From the NCBI RefSeq assembly GCF_963675165.1, contig NC_087386.1, forward strand, positions 5,524,169 through 5,588,168: a stretch of DNA of 64,000 bases. Reading direction: 5' to 3'. A program made the position numbers and the translations under genes. Numbering within the stretch: the stretch's first letter is position 1; each line of letters begins with the position of its first letter. Below are positions 1 to 13,700 of this stretch, piece after piece. The DNA comes from Halichondria panicea (Eukaryota; Porifera; Demospongiae; Suberitida; Halichondriidae). The notes beneath the pieces were generated by a model. The model was given only the letters and a program-made list of their open reading frames with translations. It was not told the DNA's origin and did not search any database.

Positions 1-241
1 CAGAGGGAAGAAGTGGGGGTGGTGACAATGACACAATCTACCTCCAAACATAGATATTATAGAGTGCACGGCATAATGTACATCCTACAAACAATACATG
101 CTCGATCATAACAACTGCTTATAACACCATTGTATTGTAGTGTGTCATGAGAGCTATTGTAACAGTGGACCAGCTATGGACTTGCTAGCAACTAGAACAC
201 AAAGGTCATTATTTCCAGGGATAGATTTGAGGTGAACGTAC

Positions 242-856
242 TTGACAGCTGCAGAGTGACATTCGTAGTGGACCACGTTGAAGTGTGACACGGTGGAGTA
301 GCCCTGGGGGAACAAAATGGAGGCATCACATAACACACATCCTTACAGCAAAATTCAAGAGGAGCTAAGAGTAAAGTTGGTATACAGGTACAAGAGTCAC
401 CATGGATACGGTGAATGATGGTACTCACCACAGTCTTGCGTGGTTTGTTCTCAAACTCGTCCAACGCCACTTTCCTCGTGTACGTGTAGATACCGAGAAT
501 CTGGAGGCAAGGCAACAAGAGAATGACATTATACAAAATAGGCATTACCACTTGTACAAAACGACTCAATAATAATTCACACAATTATAATAGGTGGTTT
601 TGTACGGTCACTCTCCACCAAGCCCTACCCCCTAACACACCTTCTGCGGTTGATTCTTATAGCCCTCGAGGCAAATGCAGCACTTTAGGCCTGACTCTTC
701 AATCAGCTGTCCCTCCATCTCCGACACGAGTGTGGACTGTGCGATCACCTGACCCTTCTCGTTCACCTCCATACCCAGTGCACCCAGCTCCTTCTGTCTC
801 ATGGCCATTGCTCGTCGTTTCTTCTCCTCTCTAGTTGCCTTACGGACTCTCTTAAT
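242..856 (-). CDS. UBR4: UBR4 hemiRING catalytic exons (copy 1)
   Basis: Three exons (641-856, 429-500, 242-303) encode the start of the UBR4 E3 module. A basic helical stretch ([18 protein letters not shown]) is followed by CCICLEGY and then, across two introns, by a segment with [10 protein letters not shown]. These Cys and His residues match the zinc-binding hemiRING described for UBR4, which recruits UBE2A/UBE2B. The splice joins keep frame: the 242 end (donor GTACGT) joins in phase to the [10 protein letters not shown] exon, as seen in the second copy at about 61002-61081. All zinc ligands visible in this part are present, so nothing here argues for a dead ligase. Confidence 0.88.
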
Positions 857-3800
857 CTGAAAGGGGGGAGGGACATTACTAGCTGACTGTACTGTACACA
901 CACATGTGCTGTACACTCGAGGAAGAAGAAATGTAGTTTCACATGTACCGAACTTAAGCACTTTTAATATTGGTCAGAGGGGGCAGATTGCTATATAAAG
1001 TTACCACATAACGTGTATTTATACTTGCATAATGTAGCAGCGGTAATTGCATTGAGTTTCACCAGACATTAGGAAAGAGGCCCTCCAACAATGCACCCAC
1101 CACTGCTGGCCACATATATGGCCACTCTCTCCTTCACATCGACAACCTCTAGTATCATACATTTCACAGTGAAAACTGAAAACTTAACAAGAGGTGCTTT
1201 TAGAGTGAAGACTTACAACCAGGTAGATAGGTAGTTACCCCAGTACATTACACTAACTGCTTTGGTGTGCAAATATACACGCCCTAATTAAAGTTCCAGG
1301 TAGAATTCTGGACACAAAATGCCACCTCATCATTCTTACCTCTTCATAACATGGTGGATGCTCTGCCACGACCTCTAGAAGGTTCTCAGCGAGCGTGCCG
1401 ATGTGCTGGTCAGAGGCCACCTGCTCTAGTAGGTGGAGTTCTGAGATGACCTCCTTGAGTATCTCCTGTGTCTTCGTGTGCCAATGACAGAGACCGGCGA
1501 GCATCTTAAGCACGTACGGTAGTGATGGCTGGGAGATGCACAACTTCCACTCAGGAGTGTCGAAGGAGCCACTGTGTGTGCGGAGAAAGGGGGGGAGGGG
1601 CTTATAGAATAATGTTACACTGCTTTACTTTATTAATCTGAAAGGGGGGGGGGGGACTTTACTAGTACTGTGCACAAACATGTGATGTGCTGAACAACTA
1701 AAGGAAGGAGAAACACACTTAGCCTAGCTGAGCCTAAGGGCTTTTTTAATCATAGTAGGGGTGCAGATTGCTACCTAAAGTTACCGTATAATGTGTACTT
1801 ATTTCAGAATTGTTATTATACGTATAATGTAGCAGCGGTAATTGCATTGAGTTTCAGCGTGCATTAGGAAAGAGGCCCTCCAACAATGCACCCACCACTG
1901 CTGGCCACATATATGGCCACTCTCTCCTTCACATCGACAACCTCTAGTATCATACATTTCACCTTTCAGTGAAAACTTAACAAGAGGTGCTTTTAGAGTG
2001 AAGACCTACACTTACAACTAGGAAGGTTCATTGCTGAGTAAATCCGTTAATGACAGACTGCAAAGCTAAAACAAATGGATTGTAAAATCAGCCATAGATG
2101 CTTAAATATACTGTTTGATTGTATGCGGTCTTTCATTACCAAAATTGCGCCATGAACTATAATTATGTTTTACGGACAGGTGCAATCAGTTCTGACTCTA
2201 GAAGACCATGCAGCCAAGATGACATATACGCCCAGCCCACTCTTACATTTTGCTCGGTACTTTGCTCTTGAGGTAGGCCACAGCTGCCGGGGTAAGCCCA
2301 GTCTCCTTAGCCAAGTCCTTCAGCTTCTCACCGCTAGCGTCTTTCTGTAAGGTAACGAATAGAGAGAAGGTAATTAAAGTGAGGTACAATGTGGTGGCTA
2401 TGCTGGAGTAAGATCTAACATTCATATTGACTGCATTAGAAGACAAGAACCAGTATAATAAATACAAGGGACACGTCCTGACTCAATGGCTACATTATAA
2501 GCTATAGGTACAGTGATGGTTCCACGAGACCAAGAGGGTTAGTGCTTTATTGGGAGGAGAAATAGTTTAGTTGGCCCGGGAATAAACATTGTGAAAAGGC
2601 GGATTATAATTATACTTATGATTGTACCGGCTAAGATTCTACTGACCCCAATTCCAGCGGCTACTACACAGAAGCAGTCCAGATAGAGGGTGTTCTCAGC
2701 CGACTGGTGCAAGTCAAATCTGCCGAGAGAAAGGACAAGAACATGACAATAAACATTTTTAGGTATCCAACGGTAACGCAGAAGGCAACTGATTACAAAC
2801 ACACAGCACTAGAGATATTTCAAAACCATTAACTTACTTTTCAAAGTTCAGATAGGGTTCAAAATGTTGTAGTAACACGTTCATGTGACGTGGATCACCA
2901 AATGTCAGGAATGGGATAACGTGCATGAGGCCTTCCCGTATCGAGGGACTGGATTGGACGAATGAGCTCTCAATGTGCTTGAGGAACACCTGCAGTCTGT
3001 TGTCCTCTCCGTCAGGTGATATGCTCCCACCCTGTAGGGTAGTAACAATCATGGCCGGGGGTAAATTATCATCTCTACAGACTAGTTTAAAAGTGCACAA
3101 GTTTAAAATGGTAGCCGTGCACTAACTATTAATTTTGGATACTAACATTCAAAGCTACATTTTAAAGCAGCACACATGATACAGACTTCAAATGCTGCTC
3201 TCACATACTATCAGATATTAGCTAGATACTTTTGTGGTAGCTGGGTTAGCTGCTAATTCCAGTGACCTTCCATACATTAAGCTAGGTACTTGCCAACACA
3301 GGAGCTTCACTACTACTACTAGCTAGAGACTATAATAAGAGCTAGAACTTACATCAGTGCTGTCATGACTGGGTGTCCTCACCAACACAGGAGCCTCACT
3401 ACTCGCCTCCTGGAGGAACCGCTCGGTCACTTTGAGAGTCTTCTCTGCCACAGCTGCTCCTATACCAGTGCTGTTGGCCTCCTCGTAGTGAAGAGACTGT
3501 AACAGTGTGTGTGTGGTGGGTATGAGTAACTTTATGCAGAAACGTAGGAATGTAGTGTGCATGTATGGAATAATACTCCAGACAAAAGGCACAGACATAC
3601 AAACACGTATTTACGTATTACAGGTTATTACCATAATAGGGCTACCTAGTCAACGTTATAATATTATAACTTCCGAAGCTGTGTAAGCTAATACATTGAG
3701 CTCAGTACTTCTTAGAGGATATGCCCTCACGGCAACTGCTCAGGCTAGTGTACTATCATCTTCGCTCACGTAATTATGAGACACACACACACACACTAGG

Positions 3801-6800
3801 AATCGCTTACTGCGAGGAAAAGCTTTGACATTTCGAAAGTGGCTTTAAAAAAAAAAAGCTATAGCCTAGCTAGCCAGCTCACAGCTTATTACCAAGCAAG
3901 GGAGTGGATGCTCAAATTATAAATACGTTATAAACGTACAGCTATCAAAAACACATTTATAGCAAAGTTGAGAATCTTTATGTACCACAATAAAAAATAT
4001 TTTGTTGTACTGCAAGCACCTCCCACTTACCAGATCTAGAATCCCTAGTAATGTATTAAGAGTATTGAGATGAGGTTGTAGGAGATATTGTCTGTTCTCC
4101 TTCAGCTTCACACAGTAACCTAGCAACTTGAGTGCAGCAGAGATCAAATTATGACCCTGTATGAAATCATCGACCCTAGCCAGTCGAGAAAGTACAGAGT
4201 CCAATCCTCCGCACTTAGACAAGATGGCCGCCATTTTGTACCCCTCCTCTTCGTCGATTTCATCTTTAGCAACGTCCAGCTGCTCAACCATATCCTCCGT
4301 GGCATCTCCTAGGAGACCTCGCATTCGGTACACGACACGCATACGATCACTTTTCTGTAGAGACAAATAAACCATGAAGTTTAAAACCACTTTAACATAA
4401 TTATAGTGGATCATATAATTATTATGGTAATGTTCGTGAGTAAGCGTGTTGTGGGCGGCGGAGACCACACCCACAAGATAATAACCCACTGAGTCCTTGA
4501 TCCTGTGGACTACTAGTCACTGTCTGCGATTGGAACGCCAGTAATGGCATCACACGCCAAGATTGGAACTTAAACCGCAACTAACGAAACTAAAGTAGTG
4601 CAATTGAAATGCAACGTACGCTTGGAGTCCTATGCCATTACATACAAAACCTGCAGCCTTCAATATTTTCCAAATTCACATACCCACAGAAATACGCCCC
4701 ACCCACCCAACACACACACACAGTTACGACCTGGAAGCAACTTGAGTTTCATAGTATACATAATACCAACTGGTTTTGAGTTTGCCTTACGTTTGGTTGG
4801 GCGCACCAAATCTTCTTGTAGACATCCTTCACTGGCAGGTCTAGAGAGATGATTTTGTTAGCTACCAGTAACTCCATTCCAGTGTCGTCTTCCAGCAGCG
4901 CCACTAGCTCACAATCTGTGTGGTGTGTGATGTGTGTGTGGTGTGTGTGAAGAGTGAGTTAGGTAGCTATATATACCTAACAAGTGAAAGCTTAACGAAC
5001 ACTATACTATAGTAGGTAATTTAAAGTGGATATAACAACTAAGGCATTGTTCGTGAGTAAGCGTGTTGTGGGCGGTGGAGATCACACCCACAAGATAATA
5101 ACCCACTGAGTCCTTGATCCTGTGGACTACTAGTCACTGTCTGCGATTGGAACGCCAGTAATGGCATCACACGCCAAGACTGGAACTTAAACCGCAAAAC
5201 CACAACATACAAGCCATGAAACGAAGTCACCCAAATAAAACTTTCCTTGCACGCATTTTACCTGTACAAATTTTGTTCTTGACATCCCTCATGAGTGGCC
5301 CAAGGCCGGTGGTGGAGGAGGGGTAGGGGTTGCCTTGCATACGACCCTGTAGGAACTCCTCTTGTTGAGGGTCCTTGTCCAGTGACAGGAAGAACTCTCC
5401 AACGTCATTCTCCTCCTATAGATGGAGAGAGAAGGTGGTGGTTTGTATTATATACTTGTTTGTTGAGAGATACTGGGCTGATTTCAAGAGTCTTATTGGT
5501 ATGAGGCTGTGTAAGCCAACACATTGAGCTCAGTACTTCTTAGAGGATATGCCCTCACGGCAACTGCTCAGGCTAGTGTACTGTCATCATCGCTCATAAA
5601 GTATAGGACACACACTACATACATGTATTATAAAATAAGGTAATGGGAAAGTATAATTATATATCACAATTAAGCCTGGTCTTTAACGGTGAGATATAAT
5701 TATAATATACAACGCCAAAACAATTGGTGCACAGCAGCTGCTTACTGGATGAATGATATTGCAGAGGCGCTCAAACACGAAGATAGGGGTCAAAAGGTCA
5801 GAGTCCTTGAACCTATCGAGCGTCTCCACACAAGTGGACATGAACTCTTGCCTCTCTTGGTCAGTACCAGACGTCAATTCCTCGAGCATCTTGAGGAGGA
5901 GTTCTTGACTCTCGTCGATCCTCTTAGTTCGTTGAATGACCAGACGCTTGAGAGAGAGGTAGCCAGCGAGAATGACACTGACCAGCTTGCCCTTGTAGTT
6001 ACGCTTGATGCTCTCCACCTCTAGGAACGATTGGAGGAGCACTGGAGGCAGGAAAGATGGAGAGGAAGATGACGCAAATGAATATGGAATACATGAATAT
6101 CTTCATTCATAACTTTAGTTCAACAACATTAATGTAGCAGCGGTAATTGCATTGAGTTTCACCAGACATTAGGAAAGAGGCCCTCCAACAATGCACCCAC
6201 CACTGCTGACCACATATATATATATATATATATATGGCCACTCTCTCCTTCACATCGACAACCTCTAGTATCATACATTTCACCTTTCAGTGAAACTTAA
6301 CAAGAGGTGCTTTTAGAGTGAAGACTTACAACCAGGTAGATAGGTTTAACAAAAATTATACACCAGTACCATTACACTAATAACTGCTTAACTTTTGTGT
6401 CCAAAATTATAAAGAGCTAGCCTACAAGATCAAGAGTAATACTAACAATTATTCATGCACTTCGTTAGAGAACAGTTGTGTACACCGCATTGCAATCTGT
6501 TGAAGGTCGCTAACAGACCACACCCCTCACCAGTTAGCATCTTCAGGGCGTAACCCTGGGAGAGGTTGAAGCTCATAGTGGAGTCTTCAAGAACAGTCAT
6601 GTGCTCAATCTCGGCCGCAATCAGATCACCAATCTGTGGGAGCACCCCCCTCATGGCTAGGTACGACTTCCACTTGTGGGTGGGGTCAGACGTGAGCGTG
6701 TGTAGGAGCTCCAGATACTCCTGTGCTGACTCCCCAGCCTTACTAACCTGGTCCAGGAAGCTGCGTGTGTGTGTGTGTAATGTGTCGTGGGAGTGTGTGT

Positions 6801-9800
6801 GTGTGTGGTGTATCGATGAGTTTCGTTCACACTAGCTTCGGGAGGCCATAACTTGTTTGGAACGTCTAATTTCAAAAGAAAAGCTAAGAATGCATTCTGT
6901 AGATGTAGAGCTCTGAATCAGGGATTACATTACAAGCCAAAACCATAATTTTTGACTGACTAAAGCAAGATATCGATTCAACATTGGTAACAGATACCAA
7001 CAAATTTCGTACTGACGACTCTCACCTGCAGAGTAGGTCGAGCACCTGCCTGTGTCTAGCCTCGCCCACACACAGGGACTCCACCAGGCGACAGGAAGCT
7101 TGACGAGCTGACTGACTCGACCGGTTGAACAGCATGGAGCGGAGCCAGGTGTCGTGTTTGAGCAGCGAGCGAGAATGGGACACTATAGTAGTAGGGGAAG
7201 GGTTAATTAATGCAGTAGGGGAAGGGTTAAATAATGCAGAGGGAAGAGCTGTGCAAATGAGTGAAGAAGTTATATTAGTTGGAGGGTGTGCTCAGAAATT
7301 TGGGTATAGATTTGTTTAGTCATCACTGTTTACTCTGTAACTAGTTCATCATTCATCACCGCACACGGTAACCAAGGCACCGAATATGGTCGTTTTAATA
7401 AATAACCAATATTAATTATGTAAACTGCTAAATGCCCACAAAATGTACTCGGGTTGGCCACCATTCGGAAGTTAGTGATAGCAATAAGTAACTTTGTCAC
7501 CTTTGATGGTCTTCAATCTCCATATTCGGGCATACTTCTCCACAAGCCTTCGTTGTCGCAACTCCTCATTGCTTTGCTCTGTACAATTGTCCATCCCTGC
7601 TTTCCATTGGTCAAACGTGGCGTCTCCTTTCAGCCAATCAGACGTCTTAATAGTGATGTCATCACCTAGTTGAAGTGCATTGCAGTCGGCCAGGAACGAT
7701 TTTTTCTGTAACAAAAATTGCAACGATAAACTACCTGTATGTGTGATACATATTGTATAGCAACCACTATCACTGTAGTTCATCAGCCACATCTGTTCTC
7801 TCCAGTATAAAGTCAGGAGACCGTCGTGATGTGTACTAATCATCATCTGAACCACACCCACCCATCTATCTTACGTCTAAATCCAAACGACAGAAGTACA
7901 TAATAGTATAGCCTCCTTCACCGGCCTTTGAAAGAAGGCCTGCTATCGACTGCTTGCGCATGCGCCAAATTATTGGATTTTTTTCCCGTAAATATTTCTA
8001 TAATACTATAATATTGGATTTTTTACCCGTAAATATTTCTATAATACTGGTACATCAGAGAAAATATTCTAAAAGTCATACACAGAGCTATATAGCTAGC
8101 TAGCTAGAAACAGAGCTGTGTAGGTTTGTTGTACTGCTATTTTCTTCTGATAGAATCAGTAGCAGTAGTATAGTAGACTTTCACCAAAGTTAGTGTTAAA
8201 TGGGCGTGGCCTGTCCATATAGGCTCTTATCAGCCGTCACTCCTTTCAGACCATCGTCATCCACACTGTTGCAGGCTGTGAGTCTTTTGTTAACATAGCA
8301 GGCTAAGGGTAGCTATCAGAGAATGCTATCAGATGGGCTAGAAACCTTCAATCGAACTTTCTATCTACTTCCTTCAATCCACTTCCTTTTGTTGTGATGT
8401 CATAGTTTTACTGAGCATAAACGATGTTATCCAAAGCCCCCAGATACCGGGGGGATATTAGCGCATGCGCAAGCAGTCGATACCAGGCCCACTTCCCTAG
8501 CGGGAAGTGCGGCCTGGGATCGAGGCTAATAATAGTACGGTTTTAACTAGCAGTGCACATCATTATTATGATAACACAATTCTCTGCACTATATAGCAAA
8601 ATCAACCACCAAAGAAGACAATCACATCTTGAATCTCTCCCATGGTTCCTCACTATCCCCACTCTCTCCCCCATTACTCACTCTCCTCCCCATTACTCAC
8701 CTTGTCTTTGCTGCTCACTGCTTCTCGTGGGTAGATAACATTCTGCAGTATCTTGAGACAGGGCAGGGTAACCCCGGTGACAACAGCTGGGCTGGTGTTG
8801 AGTTGGGACTTCTGAAACAGACGCACAACTGGAGGAAGAAATCATGCAGTCGTAAAATTTGAGTGAATTTTGTTCGAAGGGATATTTGAGTTAGTTGGAA
8901 GTGTGCTCAGAAATTTGGGTATAGATTTGTCTAGTCTTCACTGTTTACTCTGTAACTAGTTCATCATTCATCACCGCACACGGTAACCAAGGCACTGAAT
9001 ACATTGTAAAGTTAACTCAATATTACAGACTATAGCCAATAAATTACAGTATATATGCATTGGACAAAACTTCTTCATTTGACCCCACCCACCTGTCCTG
9101 AGTCTCTCCTCCCAGCACGAGTCCTCCATGTCCAGTGAGGCTGCCAGCAACATGATCTCAGGACGAACAGCGGCAACCTGTACGAACAATTGGATGGAAC
9201 ATGATACAACTTTAATCTAACAAAAATGTTTAAAGCACTGGATTAGACCCTCTGTCAGTTTTCAGTGTTATCATTTTATGACTCACCAAGTTAGACGTGA
9301 TGTGTTTCGGCGCTATCTGGTCCAACACTCTGTCCAGTATGTAGCTATTGAGCTCAGCAGTGGCCACCGGGTCATCTCTGTGGGGGGGGGGGGGGAGGGG
9401 GGTAATTCGTACATGGCAGTAAAGCTATACAAACAAATTTGAGAAATTAACGACCAAGTGCACTTATAAATATACAAGACGTCACCTGGTCAGCTGACAG
9501 AGGAGGCGTCTCACATGTATCCTCATCTGCAGACTACCTGACCTCAGGTTCACCCGCACAAGCTCTCTAATCAGGTTCTGTGTGACTAACAACCGTCGTG
9601 TGGGGGCGACAAATGCTAGGGCTTTGAGGAGGTTGATACAGTGCTCAATTGATGCTGACGAGCAGCCAAAGCACCATCCTTGATGAGGGGCGTGGCCTTT
9701 AGGGGTGGGGGTAGAGTGGGCAGAGTCAACTCGGATCACGGTCGGGATGGACAACGACTGCGATGTGAAATAAATAATAAATACAAAAATGTGTGGAGTA

Positions 9801-10697
9801 CACTAGAAAATACATGCACATGCACTTACTCCGCTAGTTCCATTGTTCTGTTCTGGACCACCCTCCTCAGGGATCACGCCTGTTCCAAACTCAACAATCC
9901 TCTGATCGTATCCCACCAGCTCTCTACGTGATGCTAACACACCTCGGATGATCTTACTCAGTTCCGTGTATGTAGTCTTGCAATCGTTTGAGTAGCGTTG
10001 AGCGACCAATAGGATGCCCTTGTTGGCACCAGTGTCCGTGGGGAGGTTCTGAGGGGGTGGAGTCACTAGGATTGCAGTGTAGGAAAATAATTGCACACCA
10101 CAACTAGATCCTCAAACAACTTTCACTCCTAACTTGAAAGTAAGTTAAAACTTCCTTTTGTACTAGTTTTTAAAATCTTCATGTTGAAAAATGCAATATG
10201 CTACATGTATTAGATGCAATGTTTGTTTCATTGCCAAAAAATACAACTCTCACTGATGGGAGGACAGTTGCATGGTGTCACAATGAACTCAATCTAGCAT
10301 GGATTGTAATCACTCTGTCCACGAAACAGTCAAAGTGGACAAGATTCATGCAACCAATCATTATACAGGAAACTTAGGAACATGTACACTAGAAGTGCAC
10401 ATGTTTGTCTCATTGCATCGGTGCAACTCTCACTGATGGGAGGACAGTTGCAAAAATGGACCTGGCAATGATTCAATCTAGCATGGACTAAAAACCACTA
10501 TGTCTGTCTATGAGCAGTCACAGTGGCACCTTCCATGCAACCCATCAGCACTAGCTTGACAATTACGCTAGCTACTAACATTGATCACGGCCTTAAAACA
10601 AGTTATCAGGAATGCATCAATATCATAGAAGTTTCACTTAATGCACAAAATACACTGTAGCTAGTACACACACTCATCCTCCCACACACACACACAC

Positions 10698-10742
<45 letters not shown>

Positions 10743-13700
10743 GTAGCTAGGTACTCACAGCTCCAGGGGAAACGATGATTCCCCCTGCAAGAGATCCCAG
10801 TAGCTGGTCCAAGTCGTTCCTGTGCTGAACTAAGACCTTGTACATACTATCGGCTGTCTCTAGCATGCTGTTGATGCTGGAGGTCGTCTGTGGGGGGTAA
10901 CAGGTGCCATGGTAACTAATAGCTTTAGTAGTGCCTCAAAAATACGGTCACTACATGCACTGTAGTACATATCCAGTTTCGAGAGGACTGGCGATTAACA
11001 CACAGCTGTACTAGTGTTTGTACTTGGTGATAGTTGTTAGTGGTACTGAGTGAGGCAGTACGACAGTATATATAGGTCACCATGGTTACTATGTGCAATA
11101 GGGAACGCCAGTAGTGCCACTAACACTGACACCACGGAGCAATAACTGCACACACATACAAAAAAAAACTATTTGTACAATGACATGCATACATCGCACA
11201 CAGACACTATAATAGCTAAGTACTACTAAGCACACAAAACGACGTCATTCCATCTAACGATATGCGTTAACAATTTACCCCTTAACCACACCCCTACCCG
11301 CCCCTCACACCTTCTGTCTGTCCTCCTCCGTCTCGATGGGGTCGACTGCTGAGCTTGACTTGTGTTCCACGTACACGTCAAATTTGGCGTACTTACTAAA
11401 ACCGCAAGAATTGCACAGAAACGGATCTTTCTCATCATAGTTGATGGCACGACACTTGTGACACTGATACACGTTCTCTCCACACGTACCACACACCCCG
11501 GGGTGGGCGGAGACTGTTGCCTGGCAACGGGGACACTGGAGCAACTCGGATCCAGCCTACAGAAAATACCCACAGTTAAATTAGCATAATTATTAGTACA
11601 ATAGTTGACTGTGAACTATAATATCAAGTGCACTGCAATCAACTGTAACGATTGTTTCATTGCATCAGTGCAGCTGCTACGAGGAGAGGACAGTTGCAAT
11701 AGTTGGCAATGACTGTATCTAGCATGGTGTCTGGCCACTACTGTCTATGAGGGAGTCAGTGTGGAATCCTGAGTCCACGCAAGTAATCAGCATAGCAACA
11801 AGGTACAAAAAGTACAACAGTCAATGTAATTCGCACCTGTAGGTTGTCGTAGAAGTCTCTGAACTCAATGACCAGGTTGCTAGCGACTATCGGCAAGGGG
11901 AAGTCAATCTGAAGGGGGGTGAAATAAATACAATAGTACGTGGTGTGTGTGTGACTGACCTTGACTTCACTCTGACCAGCGGTGAGGGTACAGCTGCGTG
12001 CAGTCATCCACATCTTCCTCCTGTGAGTGGGTGTGTGTACTTAACTACATTCTAGTTGTGGAATATTTGAACTCACTTGTTCTTTAGTTCAATGACATTC
12101 GCCACAGTCCTGTTGCTATAGTAAACGTTGACGGTACGCACCTGCAGCAAAACACTCGATCAATATACGTGTACATAATAAGGGTTTCACCCTTGAGAGG
12201 CTATAAAATTAAGTTCTGGTATTCCAACTTATTTTTTGGTTTTCTGAAAGCTTAGAAGGAGGGAGCCCTTTCAGAAAACCAGAAAATCATTGAAACTGGA
12301 TTGCCAGAAATCAAGTCATGCTCAAAAATGGAGTCTCATTGAGGATTGTACTCTCCCTGAGGACCACTGTAGCCTCCATTGAGGGAGGCAGTGGGATTAT
12401 AGAGGGCTGCTTGATCATTTTGATTGCTCTCGCCAGATTAGATAGTGACCAGCACAGTGGAGCCCTGTGCTGCTCTAGTATTGACCTGGCATTACCAGAT
12501 ACTATAGCTAACCGCACAGTGTGCAGCTGGGTTGTTTTTTTAGTTTAATAATAATTTATGTACATGTACGTTATTAACAAAAAATAAAAAATGGCCCGGC
12601 ACTATTAAGATAGGATACTGCATTGAGAACTATGGTAGCTATATACGAAGGAATATGTCAAATCCTACCAAAAATAGCTGCGGGGGTCTGTGACACTCTC
12701 CACCCTGAACTCACCATTTTGGTTCTCTTGATGTCTGAGATGCGGAGGACCAGCTGTGCGATATTGTAGGAGCCTTGTAGCTTGACCAGTATCATCTTGG
12801 GGCTGTACTTGATCTCAGACTTGATAGCTGGTAACTTGGATACCTGGATAGGAATATGAAGGGTGCATAAAATACAGTTAGTATTACTAGGGCAACCATG
12901 CATGCAGTATTCACACTCTCTTGAGCAAACATGTATGTATAAAAATCAAGAGTTCATAAGGAATTCCTTCATTCAATCATTCTTAATGAACTCTTGATAA
13001 AATGTATATAGTTGAGCCATATTGTACTCTCCCTGAGGACCACTGTAGCCTCCATTGAGGGAGGTAGTGGGATTATAGAGGGCTGCTTGATCATTTTGAT
13101 TGATCTTGCCAGATTAGATCCCATTTGAGTGTATTTAGCAGGGAACTATGAGCTATAGTACCGGTACTATAGATTGCTCTGGGCTACAAACTACAACATT
13201 GTACATTGTATTGTGATTTACAAGAAGATACACATGTAATAACATAAAAATTATTGTAGCTAGATGCAATATAATAACAGAACTAGAATGAAAGAGAGAA
13301 GCTCTAGTTTCTTTTTTTTGGCTTTGTTCAAGAGTAGTAGGAGACGCTCGTTTTTTGGGCAGTGTGCTGTGCTTTTTTGCTGCAAGGCTGCATGGGGGAG
13401 GAGCTGGATGTATGGAAGTGCTGGGATTCTAGCTTTGGCTTCTTCCTAAAGTTCCTTTCGCTTTTTTCAAGAGTAGTATAGGAGCCGCTCGTTTGCTGGG
13501 CTTGTTTGCTGCAAATTATAGCTTAGGTGTCTTCCTTTTGCTTTGTGAGAGTAGTACGAGCCGCTCGTTTCTTGGGAAGTGTGCTGGGCTTGTTTGCTGC
13601 AAAACTGGGGGAGGAGCTGGTTGTTTCTGTTTTGTGGGTGGAGCTAGCTAGGACTATAATTTTGTCCATCAAACTGAGGTGGAGGAACAGGGTTGACTTG

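Noticed and set aside
5689..6024. Plus-strand 111-residue frame
   Set aside because: Antisense of the UBR4 exon at 5745-6045, whose minus-strand product matches the family.
12318..12548. Plus-strand frame of 76 residues
   Set aside because: Covers an intronic repeat also found at 13022; low-complexity product with no family resemblance.
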